Source of the DNA: an uncultured Pelagibacteraceae bacterium
Lineage (GTDB): Bacteria > Pseudomonadota > Alphaproteobacteria > Pelagibacterales > Pelagibacteraceae
Assembly: GCA_902526085.1 (NCBI GenBank)
Contig: CABZJN010000003.1
Coordinates: forward strand, 22,339-86,338
DNA length: 64,000 bases
Reading direction: 5' to 3'
A model generated the notes under the pieces. The model saw nothing but the letters and a program-made list of their open reading frames with translations, did no database searches and was not told the origin of the DNA. Positions 36,405-46,011 of the stretch are shown here, piece by piece (within the stretch, counting starts at the first letter, position 1; each line of letters opens with the position of its first letter). The position numbers and the translations under genes are program-made.

Positions 36405-37229
36405 TTACTTTTTAACTAAATTATCAATTTCTACAATTTGATTAATTAGCTCGTCTAATTTGTCTAAAGGGACCATGTTTGGGCCATCCGATGGAGCATT
36501 ATCAGGATCCTGATGTGTTTCCAAAAAAATAGCTGCAACACCTACCGCAACTGCTGCTCTTGATAAATACTCAACAAATTCTCTTTGACCACCACTTTTT
36601 TCACCTAGACCACCAGGCTGTTGCACTGAATGGGTTCCATCAAATACCACTGGATAACCATTTTTTGCCATGATGGGAATAGATCTCATATCTGATACCA
36701 ATGTATTATAACCAAAGCTAGCTCCTCTTTCAGTCACTAAAATATTTTTATTTCCGCTTTCTGAAATTTTTTTGGTTACATTCACCATATCCCATGGAGC
36801 AAGGAATTGACCCTTTTTCACGTTAATGATTTTATTTGTTTTAGCAGCAGCAATTAATAAATCTGTTTGTCTACAAAGAAACGCTGGTATTTGAAGAACA
36901 TCTACGTGATGAGAAACTAGGGAACATTGTTCTTCATTATGTATATCGGTAAGAACTGGTACGTTAATATCTTTTTTGATTTTATCAAATACAGGCAGGG
37001 AGTTTTCTAAACCAGCTCCTCTTTTCCCTTTCAAGCTTGTTCTGTTAGCCTTATCAAATGAAGTTTTATAAATAAATCCGATATTATACTTTGTTGTAAT
37101 TTCTTTAATTTTACCTGCCATGTCCAAAGCATGTTGCTCGGTCTCAAGTTGACAAGGACCAGATATTAAACAAATTTTATTTTTATTTGAAATTTGTATA
37201 CCGTTACAATTAACTATTTTATTTTCCAT
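36405..37229 (-). CDS. kdsA: 3-deoxy-D-manno-octulosonate 8-phosphate synthase
   Basis: This 274-residue enzyme condenses arabinose-5-phosphate and PEP into KDO-8-phosphate for lipopolysaccharide. Features include LISGPCQLE, FDKANRTSLKGKRGAG, VLTDIHNEEQC, TERGASFGYNTLVSDMRS and FDGTHSVQQPGG. The Cys in the SGPCQLE motif is found in metal-dependent KdsA forms; metal dependence itself is unverified. It overlaps pyrG by 11 bases, so translation is coupled. Confidence 0.96.
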   Translation of the reverse strand: MENKIVNCNGIQISNKNKICLISGPCQLETEQHALDMAGKIKEITTKYNIGFIYKTSFDKANRTSLKGKRGAGLENSLPVFDKIKKDINVPVLTDIHNEEQCSLVSHHVDVLQIPAFLCRQTDLLIAAAKTNKIINVKKGQFLAPWDMVNVTKKISESGNKNILVTERGASFGYNTLVSDMRSIPIMAKNGYPVVFDGTHSVQQPGGLGEKSGGQREFVEYLSRAAVAVGVAAIFLETHQDPDNAPSDGPNMVPLDKLDELINQIVEIDNLVKK

Positions 37230-38841
37230 TAAAAGATTTTGCAGCTTTAATAAATGAAGAGAATAAAGGATGAGGATTCAAAGGTCTAGATTTAAATTCT
37301 GGATGAAATTGAACTCCAATAAACCATGGGTGATTTTTAAGTTCAATAATTTCAGGTAATTGATTATCAGGAGAAATTCCTGAAAACATCAAACCTTTTT
37401 TTTCAAATTTCTGCATTAAATTTATATTGACCTCATATCTATGTCTGTGTCTTTCTTTAATCATATTAGATTTATAGATATTTTTTATGGCAGAATTATT
37501 TCTTAGTCTTGCCTCATAAAGACCTAATCTCATTGTTCCTCCCAGGTTTTTATCGGTTCCTTTTATAATTTTCCCGTCTTTGTTCCATTCATCAATTAAT
37601 CCTATTACTGGAAAACAATTATTATCTAATTCACTAGAGCCAGCTTTTTTAATTTTTAATATATTTCTTGCAAACTCGATCATTGCCATTTGCATTCCAA
37701 AACAAATCCCTAGAAAAGGTATTTTTCTCTCCCTAGCATATGTAATTGCTTCAATTTTTCCCTCCGTTCCTCTTTTGCCAAATCCTCCTGGTATCAATAT
37801 TCCTGATACATTCTTTAATTTTAATTTAATTTCTTTTGATCTAAGTTTATCTGACTCAATTCTTAACAGGTTAACTTTAACTTTATTTGAAATCCCTCCA
37901 TGCGTAAGAGCTTCATCAAGTGATTTATAAGCATCTTTAAAGTTTACATATTTACCTATGATAGCAATATTTAATGTTCTTTTTGTTTTTAAAACTATAT
38001 TTGTAATTTTTTTCCAAGGTAGCAAGTTTGGTCTTTTTCTAGATTTTATTTTAAAGAATTTTAAAACTTGCTTATCCAATTTTTGATTAAAGAAACTTAT
38101 TGGGGCTTCATAAATAGTTTTTACATCAACTGTCTCTATAACATTAGCAATGTCCACATTACAAAATAAAGATATTTTTTTTCTTTGATCTAAAGGAATA
38201 GACTGTTGAGATCTACAGATCACTATATCAGGTTGAATTCCTATACTTCTTAATTCTTTAACAGAATGTTGTGTTGGCTTTGTTTTAATTTCATCTGAAG
38301 ATTTTAAAAAAGGAACAAATGTTAAATGAATAAATAATGATTTTGATCTTCCATTATCATTTGAAAACTGTCTTATAGCTTCTAAAAATGGTAAACTCTC
38401 AATATCACCGACTGTTCCTCCAATTTCACAAATAACAAAATCTTCATTTGTTATATCTTTTTTTATAAACTCTTTAATTCTATCTGTAACATGTGGAATT
38501 ACTTGAACTGTTTTTCCAAGATAACCTCCTCTTCTTTCTTTTTTTATGATATCGCTATAAATTTTACCTGTAGTGATGTTGTCAGATTGTTTGGCTGAAA
38601 TATTTGTGAATCTTTCGTAATGTCCTAAATCTAAATCAGTCTCGGCTCCATCGTCAGTTACAAAAACTTCACCATGTTGAAAGGGACTCATCGTTCCTGG
38701 ATCTACATTTAAATATGGATCCATTTTTCTTATTCTCACATTATAGCCTTGTGATCTTAGCAAATATCCAAGAGATGCTGATGACAAACCTTTACCAAGT
38801 GATGAAACCACGCCGCCGGTGACAAATATATATCGCGCCAT
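37219..38841 (-). CDS. pyrG: CTP synthase
   Basis: This 540-residue enzyme aminates UTP to CTP. The N-terminal synthetase domain begins YIFVTGGVVSSLGKGLSSAS, with DPGTMSPFQHGEVFV; the C-terminal class I glutaminase has the nucleophile in GICFGMQMA and the catalytic His-Glu in VQFHPEFKSRP. Length is normal. It sits between secG and kdsA as in other alphaproteobacteria. Confidence 0.97.
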   Translation of the reverse strand: MARYIFVTGGVVSSLGKGLSSASLGYLLRSQGYNVRIRKMDPYLNVDPGTMSPFQHGEVFVTDDGAETDLDLGHYERFTNISAKQSDNITTGKIYSDIIKKERRGGYLGKTVQVIPHVTDRIKEFIKKDITNEDFVICEIGGTVGDIESLPFLEAIRQFSNDNGRSKSLFIHLTFVPFLKSSDEIKTKPTQHSVKELRSIGIQPDIVICRSQQSIPLDQRKKISLFCNVDIANVIETVDVKTIYEAPISFFNQKLDKQVLKFFKIKSRKRPNLLPWKKITNIVLKTKRTLNIAIIGKYVNFKDAYKSLDEALTHGGISNKVKVNLLRIESDKLRSKEIKLKLKNVSGILIPGGFGKRGTEGKIEAITYARERKIPFLGICFGMQMAMIEFARNILKIKKAGSSELDNNCFPVIGLIDEWNKDGKIIKGTDKNLGGTMRLGLYEARLRNNSAIKNIYKSNMIKERHRHRYEVNINLMQKFEKKGLMFSGISPDNQLPEIIELKNHPWFIGVQFHPEFKSRPLNPHPLFSSFIKAAKSFNGK

Positions 38842-38881
38842 GGAATTATGTTATAGCCAATGATTTATAAAAATAAAAGTA

Positions 38882-39184
38882 TTAATTATTATTTTCTGGT
38901 AATTTAGGAGCATCATCTGCATTTTCTTCAATTTTATCAATTACAGAAGTGTTTGAAGGAAGATCTCCTCGTGAAATAATAGTCAAACCTAGACTACAAA
39001 TTATAAATAATGTTGCAACAATAGCCGTTGCTTTAGTCATAAAATTACCAGCCGACCTTGAAAACATAAAGTTATCTTGAGAAACTCCAATACCCAAGGC
39101 TCCACCTTCAGATTTTTGGAACAAAACTAGCAATACTAGAATTGCTGCTAATATAATATTTATAATTAATAGTATGTTTTCCAC
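38882..39184 (-). CDS. secG: Preprotein translocase subunit SecG
   Basis: This 100-residue membrane protein has two hydrophobic segments (about 3-23 and 50-70) separated by the conserved KSEGGALGIGVSQDNFMFSR loop, and an acidic C-terminal tail (ENADDAPKLPENNN). It stabilises the SecYE channel. It lies five bases after tpiA and 40 bases before pyrG, the canonical alphaproteobacterial position. Confidence 0.93.
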   Translation of the reverse strand: MENILLIINIILAAILVLLVLFQKSEGGALGIGVSQDNFMFSRSAGNFMTKATAIVATLFIICSLGLTIISRGDLPSNTSVIDKIEENADDAPKLPENNN

Positions 39185-39189
39185 GACGC

Positions 39190-39936
39190 CTAATTAATTG
39201 ATTTTTTCATTATATCAATAAATATTTTTTCATTAGTTGATGCTCCACCAATCAAAAAACCATCAATATTATCGATTCTCATTAAATTTTTTATATTTTT
39301 TTGATTTACAGAGCCTCCATATAAAATCTTAGATTTTGTAAATTTTTTTGAAATCTTTAAGGTGTTTCTTATAAATCTAATATTTTTTTTTAAATCATTT
39401 TCACTTGGAATAATGCCTGTACCAATCGACCAAACAGGTTCATAAGCAATTATAACTTTATTTAAATTCTTTAAATTTTTTAAACCTTCAATTAATTGTC
39501 TTTTTAAAATATATTTTGTTTTATTTTTTCTTTTATCGATCAGTCTTTCGCCTATGCATAAAATGACATTTAATTTTTCATTAAGAGCAGACTTAATCTT
39601 TAAATTAATTTTTTTATTATTATTTTCTGTTCTTGTTTCTGAATGCCCAATTATAACAAACCTTCCACCTAAATCTTTAATCATTTTTGAGCTTATAGCT
39701 CCAGTGAAAGGTCCATAGTTTGGTTGATCATGACAATCTTGAGCACCAATTTTGATATTTGATTTTTTTGTTTTATCTACAAAAGATTTGATCAATGTAT
39801 AAGGTGGACAATAAATAATATTTGCTTTAAGTTTCTTAGTTTTTGAATAACTTATTACTTTATTTAATGATTTAACTGACTTAACTGACCCAAACATCTT
39901 CCAATTAGCAATGAAATAAATATTATTATTTGTCAT
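39190..39936 (-). CDS. tpiA: Triosephosphate isomerase
   Basis: This 248-residue TIM-barrel enzyme interconverts dihydroxyacetone phosphate and glyceraldehyde-3-phosphate. It shows the substrate Lys in FIANWKMFGS, catalytic His in IIGHSETR, catalytic Glu in AYEPVWSIGTG, and the phosphate-binding ILYGGSVNQKN and GFLIGGAST. It is divergent from the PpiD-like gene across 61 bp. Confidence 0.95.
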   Translation of the reverse strand: MTNNNIYFIANWKMFGSVKSVKSLNKVISYSKTKKLKANIIYCPPYTLIKSFVDKTKKSNIKIGAQDCHDQPNYGPFTGAISSKMIKDLGGRFVIIGHSETRTENNNKKINLKIKSALNEKLNVILCIGERLIDKRKNKTKYILKRQLIEGLKNLKNLNKVIIAYEPVWSIGTGIIPSENDLKKNIRFIRNTLKISKKFTKSKILYGGSVNQKNIKNLMRIDNIDGFLIGGASTNEKIFIDIMKKSIN

Positions 39937-39997
39937 AAAGATTAATATAATTTATATGTTTATTTTTTTTTAGATCAATAAATAATGACTATAGAAT

Positions 39998-41419
39998 ATG
40001 ATAGGTAAATTAAGAGGTTTCTCAAATTCAAAATTAGCTGGAGTACTTGTCGGAATTATTATAATTCCATTTGTATTTTGGGGCATGGGTAGTGTTTTTA
40101 GTGGAGGTAATACAAACAACGTTGCTAAGATTAATAACGAGACAATCTCGTCAAAAGATTTTGTAAATTTTATAAATGAGTCAAGACTCACAAATGACGT
40201 TATAAAAGCAAATATAGATAAAAATATTATTGAAAATATTTTATCAGAATTGGTATCTGAAAAATTGATTGAAATGGAAATTAAAGAATTAAATGTATCA
40301 ATGTCAGAGGAAGCGTTGGCAAATAAAATAAGATCTAATTCAATACTACTAGATGATAATAAGAAGTTTTCAAGAGTTAAGTATGAAAAATTTCTATTAG
40401 AAAATAACTTAAGTGCTTCGACATTTGAAAATTCATTAAAGAAACAAGAGCTAAAAGAAAATTTATTTAATTATATTAGTGGAGGAATTAAGTCGCCTTA
40501 TTTTTTAAAAAATAAAATATATATTAATGAAAATAAAAAAATTGAGATCGAATTTTTAGATTTAGACTTTGTTCATGATAAAACTGCAACTGAATTAGAA
40601 GTTGAGGATTTCATTAAAAATAATCAAGAAATTTTAAAAATTGATTTTATTGATGTGACTTATGCGAAAATTACTCCTAAAAATCTAATAGAAATAGATG
40701 AGTTTAATGACGAATTTTTTAAGAAAATTGATGAAATAGAAAATAATATTTTAAACGGATCAAATATTAGAGAAATTAATGAAATTTATAATTTCAAACT
40801 AAATGAAATTAATAATTTTGTCTTGAATGATGATTCAGGTGAAATACTTGAAGAAATTTACTCAAAAAGAAATCAGGATAAGATACAACTAGTTGACAAA
40901 AATGATTATTATGTAATTTTTGAAATATCAAATATCAACAAAAAAATTCCAAATAAGACAGATCCAAAATTTTTAAAAAAAGTTGAAAATAATGTAATTT
41001 TGAGAAAGAAATTTGAATTTAATAAAAGTCTTTTTCAAAAAATTGACGAAAAGATATTTAATGATGATGAGTTTTTGAAATTATCAAAAGATACAAATAA
41101 TATTAAGACTGTAACTATTAAAAACAATAATGATTACGAAGTTTTTGACCCGGATTCTTTAAAACTTTTATACACATTACCAAAAGAAAGTTTCTCTTTA
41201 GTAACTGGGGAAACAAATAAAGTTTTTCTTACAAAAATTAAGAATATTTATTATTCAGATATGGAAAAAAATACTGCTAATGTTGAAGAATATTCTACTA
41301 AAGCAAATAACGATATTATAAATGATGTTTATACATCTTATGATCTATCTTTAAATTCAAAATATAAGGTAAAAATTTTCAATCAAACAATTGACAGAGT
41401 TAAAAATTATTTTAGATAA
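39998..41419 (+). CDS. PpiD-like peptidyl-prolyl isomerase/periplasmic foldase
   Basis: This 473-residue protein has one N-terminal membrane anchor (about 13-35, GVLVGIIIIPFVFWGMGSVF) and then a SurA_N-type chaperone domain (KINNETISSKDFVNFINESR and onwards to about 170). The central parvulin-like region is poorly conserved and I cannot see a clear catalytic core. PpiD helps newly exported outer-membrane proteins fold. The gene lies between tpiA and trpE as in other alphaproteobacteria; its TAA overlaps the trpE ATG by one base. Confidence 0.8.
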   Translation: MIGKLRGFSNSKLAGVLVGIIIIPFVFWGMGSVFSGGNTNNVAKINNETISSKDFVNFINESRLTNDVIKANIDKNIIENILSELVSEKLIEMEIKELNVSMSEEALANKIRSNSILLDDNKKFSRVKYEKFLLENNLSASTFENSLKKQELKENLFNYISGGIKSPYFLKNKIYINENKKIEIEFLDLDFVHDKTATELEVEDFIKNNQEILKIDFIDVTYAKITPKNLIEIDEFNDEFFKKIDEIENNILNGSNIREINEIYNFKLNEINNFVLNDDSGEILEEIYSKRNQDKIQLVDKNDYYVIFEISNINKKIPNKTDPKFLKKVENNVILRKKFEFNKSLFQKIDEKIFNDDEFLKLSKDTNNIKTVTIKNNNDYEVFDPDSLKLLYTLPKESFSLVTGETNKVFLTKIKNIYYSDMEKNTANVEEYSTKANNDIINDVYTSYDLSLNSKYKVKIFNQTIDRVKNYFR

Positions 41420-42876
41420 TGTTGAATATTGATCTAAAGTTATTTAAGAAAAATCACAAAAAAAGTAAAAATCAAGTTCTTTACCATGCAATAAAATCAA
41501 ATGGTCTAAAAGAAATAGAAAATTTAATTAATAACTTCTTAAATGTAAAAAACAGCTTCGTATTCGAGTCTGTAGAAAAAGGTTTTATAAAAGGTAGATA
41601 TACAATCTTTGGCAAAAATCCTGATAAGATTTGGGAATTTAATAATAATAACTGTATGTTGAAGTATGAAAATAAAAGAAAGAAATTAAGAGGAACTCCA
41701 AAAGATAATATTGAGAAAATAATCGAAAACTTTAATTTTAAAATACCAAGTGAATTACCGCCAATTAGCTCAATTATATCAGGGTATTTCTCATATGATA
41801 CAATAAGATATATTGAGAAAATTCCTAATAGTACAAAAAATGACCTTAAAATTCCTGATGTAAGAATTTTGAGACCAAAAAATCTAGTTGTTTTTGATAA
41901 TGTTAAAAAAAAATTATTTTTTATAGTTAATTGTTTTTTTGATGAAAAAATCAAAAACTATCAAGATAAATATGACGAAATACAAAAAGAAATAGAAGAA
42001 ATGATATTTTTGGCAAATTATAGTTACAAGATAAATCAGTCAAAAACAAAGATTTCCAAACCAAAAGTTAAATCAAATATCTCAAAAATGAAATTCCTTA
42101 GCAATGTTTCAAAAGCTAAAAATTACATTAAAATAGGAGATATTTTTCAAGTTGTTCTAAGTCAAAGATTTGAAACTGCTCTTAATAAAGAACCAATAAA
42201 TATTTATAAAAAATTACGAGTTACTAACCCTTCCCCTTTCATGTATTTTTTTAACTTTGAAGATTTCCAAATTATAGGCGCGAGTCCTGAGATACTTGTG
42301 AGACTTAGAGATAACAAGATAACTATTAGACCTATAGCTGGCACAAGACCTAGAGGTAAAAATAAAAAAGAAGATAAATTTTATGAAAAAGATCTTTTAA
42401 AAGATAAAAAAGAGCTTTCTGAACACTTAATGCTTCTTGACCTTGGTAGAAATGATACTGGAAAAGTTTCTAAAATTAACTCTGTTAAAGTAACCGAAAG
42501 TTTTAAGATAGAGCGATATTCGCATGTAATGCACATAGTCTCCAATGTTGAAGGTATATTTAATAAAAAATTTGGTAAATTTGATACGTTATTAGCTGGT
42601 TTTCCTGCTGGAACGGTATCAGGCGCACCTAAAATAAGAGCTATGGAGATTATAGATGAATTGGAGACAACGAGGCGAAAAGTTTATGCTGGTGGTATTG
42701 GTTACTTTTCTGCAAATGGTGATTTTGATACATGCATTGCACTAAGAACAGCAATTTCAAAAAATAAAAAATTTTATGTACAGTCGGGCGCAGGAATTGT
42801 TGCTGATAGCAAACCTATTAATGAATTTAATGAAACAGTTAATAAAGCAAAAGCTTTAATTAAGGCTTTGGAGTAA
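41419..42876 (+). CDS. trpE: Anthranilate synthase component I
   Basis: This 485-residue enzyme makes anthranilate from chorismate in tryptophan synthesis. The N-terminal domain has the SFVFESVEKG segment that corresponds to the feedback-inhibition motif, and the catalytic domain contains FQVVLSQRF, RPIAGTRPRG, LLDLGRNDTG, HVMHIVSNVEG and FPAGTVSGAPKIRAMEII. Because it overlaps the upstream foldase gene, there is no room for a trp leader attenuator in front of it. trpG follows after five bases. Confidence 0.96.
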   Translation: MLNIDLKLFKKNHKKSKNQVLYHAIKSNGLKEIENLINNFLNVKNSFVFESVEKGFIKGRYTIFGKNPDKIWEFNNNNCMLKYENKRKKLRGTPKDNIEKIIENFNFKIPSELPPISSIISGYFSYDTIRYIEKIPNSTKNDLKIPDVRILRPKNLVVFDNVKKKLFFIVNCFFDEKIKNYQDKYDEIQKEIEEMIFLANYSYKINQSKTKISKPKVKSNISKMKFLSNVSKAKNYIKIGDIFQVVLSQRFETALNKEPINIYKKLRVTNPSPFMYFFNFEDFQIIGASPEILVRLRDNKITIRPIAGTRPRGKNKKEDKFYEKDLLKDKKELSEHLMLLDLGRNDTGKVSKINSVKVTESFKIERYSHVMHIVSNVEGIFNKKFGKFDTLLAGFPAGTVSGAPKIRAMEIIDELETTRRKVYAGGIGYFSANGDFDTCIALRTAISKNKKFYVQSGAGIVADSKPINEFNETVNKAKALIKALE

Positions 42877-42881
42877 AGAGT

Positions 42882-43445
42882 ATGAAAATAATTTTAATTG
42901 ATAATTATGATAGCTTTACATTCAATTTATATCACTATCTTTCATCCTATGCTAAAGTTGATGTTTTAAGAAACGATAAGGTAGATCATCGTTACATTTT
43001 AAGAAAAGGATATAATAAAATTGTAATATCTCCAGGTCCTGGAAATCCTAATCAATCTGGAAATTGTTTAAAGATAGTAAAGAATTTGTATAAAAAAATG
43101 CCAATACTTGGTGTTTGCTTAGGTCATCAAATCATTGGTCAAATATTTGGTTCTAAGATAATTCAAGCTAAAGAACTTGTGCATGGAAAAACAAGTAATA
43201 TTATAAATAAGAAAATTGGTATTTTAAAAAATTTACCAAAAAAGTTCTCAGCCACCAGATATCATAGTTTAGTAATTGATAGAAAATCCTTATCTAAAGA
43301 TTTAAAAATTACATCTAGTACATCAGATGGGACAATAATGGGTGTTATGCATAAGCAATACAAAATCCATGGAGTTCAATTTCATCCTGAAAGTATTAAA
43401 ACAAAATATGGTTTAAAAATTTTAGAGAACTTTGTAAAAGAGTAA
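42882..43445 (+). CDS. trpG: Anthranilate synthase component II (glutamine amidotransferase)
   Basis: This 187-residue class I amidotransferase supplies ammonia to TrpE. It starts LIDNYDSFTFNLYHYL, with the oxyanion loop ISPGPGNP, nucleophile Cys in GVCLGHQIIGQ, and catalytic His/Glu in VQFHPESIKT. It is a separate protein, neither fused to trpE nor to trpD, and may double as PabA if no other copy exists. Confidence 0.95.
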   Translation: MKIILIDNYDSFTFNLYHYLSSYAKVDVLRNDKVDHRYILRKGYNKIVISPGPGNPNQSGNCLKIVKNLYKKMPILGVCLGHQIIGQIFGSKIIQAKELVHGKTSNIINKKIGILKNLPKKFSATRYHSLVIDRKSLSKDLKITSSTSDGTIMGVMHKQYKIHGVQFHPESIKTKYGLKILENFVKE

Positions 43446-43447
43446 AA

Positions 43448-44440
43448 ATGGATAATTTTTTAGAAAAGCTCAGAAATAAAATAAATTTAAATTTTGATGA
43501 GAGTAAAAATGCATTTAAGATTTTAATGAATGGTGAAGCTAGTGATCAACAAATTTATGATTTTTTAACTTTATTATCAGATAAAGGTGAGGTTTCAGAT
43601 GAAATTGCTGGTGGTGTATATATATTAAGAGATAAGTCAAAAAGAGTAAAAGTTGAAAACTGCATTGATACTTGTGGTACTGGTGGAGATGGAAAAGATA
43701 CTCTAAATATTTCAACAGCATCAGCGCTGTTGTTATCAAGTATGGGTGTAAAAGTTGCAAAGCATGGAAATAAAGCAGTATCATCAAAATGTGGGTCAGC
43801 TGACGTTCTTGAAGCCTTAAATATAAATATCAACTTAGAACCAAATCAAATCGAAGAACAGATTAAAAATGACAATTTTGGCTTCATGTTCGCTCCAAAT
43901 TATCATTCTGCAATGAAATATGTTGGTCCAACAAGAAAAAAAATAGGAAAAAGGACTATTTTTAATATGATAGGTCCATTAAGCAGCCCAGCACTTGTAG
44001 AAAGGCAGGTAATTGGTGTTTTTGATAACAAACTTTTAAAAGTTTTTGCAAATGCTCTAAAAAATCTAAATTTAAAATTTGCGTGGATTGTAAATAGTGA
44101 GGATGGTCTAGATGAAATATCACCTTACGCTAAAACTAATGTTGTGCAATTAAAAAATAATAAAATATCAGAGTTTACAATTGATCCAAATGAATTAAAT
44201 GTTAATGCTGATAAATTCGAAAATTTAATTGGAGATGATGCTAAATTTAATTCTGATAAAATTTTAAATATTTTTCAAGGGGAAGATAATGATTTTTCAA
44301 AAGCGGTATGTCTCAATGCTGCAGCAGGATTAATAGTTTCTGAAAAATATGATGATTTTAAAATTGCTTATAATTATACCAGAGGATTTATTAGATCTGG
44401 AGCTGCATTCAAATATGTAAAAAAAATACAGAATGTCTGA
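43448..44440 (+). CDS. trpD: Anthranilate phosphoribosyltransferase
   Basis: This 330-residue enzyme joins anthranilate to PRPP. Characteristic motifs are DTCGTGGDGKDTLNISTASA, KHGNKAVSSKCGSADVLEAL and RTIFNMIGPLSSPA. It starts two bases after trpG and its end overlaps trpC by eight bases. Confidence 0.96.
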   Translation: MDNFLEKLRNKINLNFDESKNAFKILMNGEASDQQIYDFLTLLSDKGEVSDEIAGGVYILRDKSKRVKVENCIDTCGTGGDGKDTLNISTASALLLSSMGVKVAKHGNKAVSSKCGSADVLEALNININLEPNQIEEQIKNDNFGFMFAPNYHSAMKYVGPTRKKIGKRTIFNMIGPLSSPALVERQVIGVFDNKLLKVFANALKNLNLKFAWIVNSEDGLDEISPYAKTNVVQLKNNKISEFTIDPNELNVNADKFENLIGDDAKFNSDKILNIFQGEDNDFSKAVCLNAAAGLIVSEKYDDFKIAYNYTRGFIRSGAAFKYVKKIQNV

Positions 44441-45224
44441 AAATATTCTTCAAAAAATAATTGATCAAAAAAAGAATAAAATTGAAAAATTAAAAAATGA
44501 AATTGATGTTAAGAGCTTGATAGAATCAATTAATGAAAAAGAAGTTTTTTTTGATTTTAAGAAAAAAATACAAACCAACAACTCAGAAAATAAGATATCC
44601 GTAATTGCTGAAATAAAAAAAGCTAGTCCATCCGCAGGTATTTTGATAGATGATTACGACCCAGTAAAAATTGCAAATATATATAACTCTAAAAACGTTA
44701 CTTGTTTGTCTGTATTAACTGAGGAAGACTTTTTTTTAGGAAATTTATCTCATATTTCTAAAATTAAAAAAAAAATTGAATTACCTATTCTCTGTAAAGA
44801 TTTTTTTGTTGATAAATTTCAAGTGCCTTTGGCAAAAAGTTATGGTGCTGATGCAGTCCTGATTATATTAGCTGGTATTTCTGAAAAAACTGCAGATGAA
44901 ATTTACGAGGAGGCTTTGAAACATAATATGAGTGTAATTGTTGAAGTTCATACTGTTGAGGAGGCAGAAAAATCAGCAAAATATCCTGATGCATTAATTG
45001 GAATAAATAACCGAAACCTAAAAACTCTTAAAACTGAGATAAATACAACTTATGATATATATAATGTTGTATCAAACCACTCTTCCCCTCTAATTTCTGA
45101 GAGTGGTCTAAAAACAAGAGATGAATTGCTAGACATAAAAAACAGGACCTCTATCAGCTGTTTTTTAATTGGTGAATCACTTTTAAAAGATTTGGAAAAT
45201 AATAATATTTTTTCTCTTTTATAG
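44433..45224 (+). CDS. trpC: Indole-3-glycerol-phosphate synthase
   Basis: This 263-residue TIM-barrel enzyme closes the indole ring. It shows VIAEIKKASPSAGIL, SVLTEEDFFLGNLSH, LCKDFFVDKFQ, EVHTVEEAEK and IGINNRNLKTL. It is the last trp gene here; trpF, trpB and trpA are not in the window. The following 84 bp contain the lexA promoter. Confidence 0.96.
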   Translation: MSENILQKIIDQKKNKIEKLKNEIDVKSLIESINEKEVFFDFKKKIQTNNSENKISVIAEIKKASPSAGILIDDYDPVKIANIYNSKNVTCLSVLTEEDFFLGNLSHISKIKKKIELPILCKDFFVDKFQVPLAKSYGADAVLIILAGISEKTADEIYEEALKHNMSVIVEVHTVEEAEKSAKYPDALIGINNRNLKTLKTEINTTYDIYNVVSNHSSPLISESGLKTRDELLDIKNRTSISCFLIGESLLKDLENNNIFSLL

Positions 45225-45271
45225 AAATTTTCCCCAATTTTAAAAGCTTTTTAGCTGTTGTATAAATTTAG

Positions 45272-45286
45272 GAACTTTTATAGAAC
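45272..45286 (+). promoter_or_regulatory. LexA (SOS) box upstream of lexA
   Basis: GAAC, seven bases, GAAC at 45272-45286 is the exact alphaproteobacterial LexA operator (GTTC-N7-GTTC read on the other strand). It lies 22 bp before the chosen lexA ATG and just after a TATAAA -10-like element at 45261, so LexA would block its own promoter. Confidence 0.88.
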
Positions 45287-45308
45287 ATCAATGTACTTAA
45301 TTTGTTCT

Positions 45309-45992
45309 ATGTTAACTAAAAAACAAAAAAACTTACTTCTCTTTATCAACAAAAGGTTGAGATCTACAGGTGTGTCCCCTTCATATGAGGAAATGAGAGA
45401 ATCATTAAGTTTAAAATCAAAATCTGGAATTCACAGACTTATCAGTGCATTAGAGGAAAGAGGCTTTATTAAAAGATTGGCCCACAAGGCTAGAGCATTA
45501 GAAGTAATTAAGTTACCTGAAACAGCATCTGCAAACGATATTTACAATAGTTTTTCTCCAAGCGTTATAAAGGGAGGATTAGATGTGGAAAATTTAAATA
45601 ATTCTAATGATACAGAAATACCTGTGCTAGGAAAAATCGCTGCAGGGACTCCAGTTGAAGCTATACAGAATGAAGTTTCAAGAATTCCACTACCAGCAAA
45701 CATTGAAAAAGATGGAGAATTTTTTGGTTTAAAGGTTCAAGGAGATTCTATGATTGAAGCTGGAATTAATGATGGTGATACTGTTATTGTAAAAAAAGCA
45801 GATACTGCAGATAATGGAAAAATCGTAGTAGCTTTAATTGATGATCATGAGGCTATGTTGAAAAGAATTAGGAGAAAAGGTAAAACTGTTGCATTAGAAA
45901 GTGCAAATAGAAATTACGAAACAAAAATTTTTGGCCCAGATAGAGTGAAAGTTCAAGGAATTCTTGTATCTTTATATAGAAACTTTCAGTAA
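45309..45992 (+). CDS. lexA: SOS repressor LexA
   Basis: I choose the ATG at 45309 ([10 protein letters not shown]), the family start; an upstream in-frame ATG at 45258 would place the LexA box inside the gene. The 227-residue protein has an N-terminal winged helix (1-65) and a C-terminal S24 peptidase domain. The self-cleavage site is Ala112-Gly113 in KIAAGTPVE, the nucleophile Ser147 in [10 protein letters not shown] and the base Lys185 in EAMLKR. RecA-stimulated cleavage would derepress SOS genes. gltX follows after 19 bp. Confidence 0.95.
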   Translation: MLTKKQKNLLLFINKRLRSTGVSPSYEEMRESLSLKSKSGIHRLISALEERGFIKRLAHKARALEVIKLPETASANDIYNSFSPSVIKGGLDVENLNNSNDTEIPVLGKIAAGTPVEAIQNEVSRIPLPANIEKDGEFFGLKVQGDSMIEAGINDGDTVIVKKADTADNGKIVVALIDDHEAMLKRIRRKGKTVALESANRNYETKIFGPDRVKVQGILVSLYRNFQ

Positions 45993-46011
45993 AATAGTCT
46001 AAATAAATCCC

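Noticed and set aside
41419..41470. Trp leader peptide or attenuator before trpE
   Set aside because: trpE starts within the stop of the preceding gene, so no leader space exists.
45225..45260. Weak AGCT-containing stem after trpC as a terminator
   Set aside because: Only four paired bases with no U-run; not supportable.
45258..45308. N-terminal extension of lexA
   Set aside because: It would contain the LexA operator and does not match the family start MLTKKQ.
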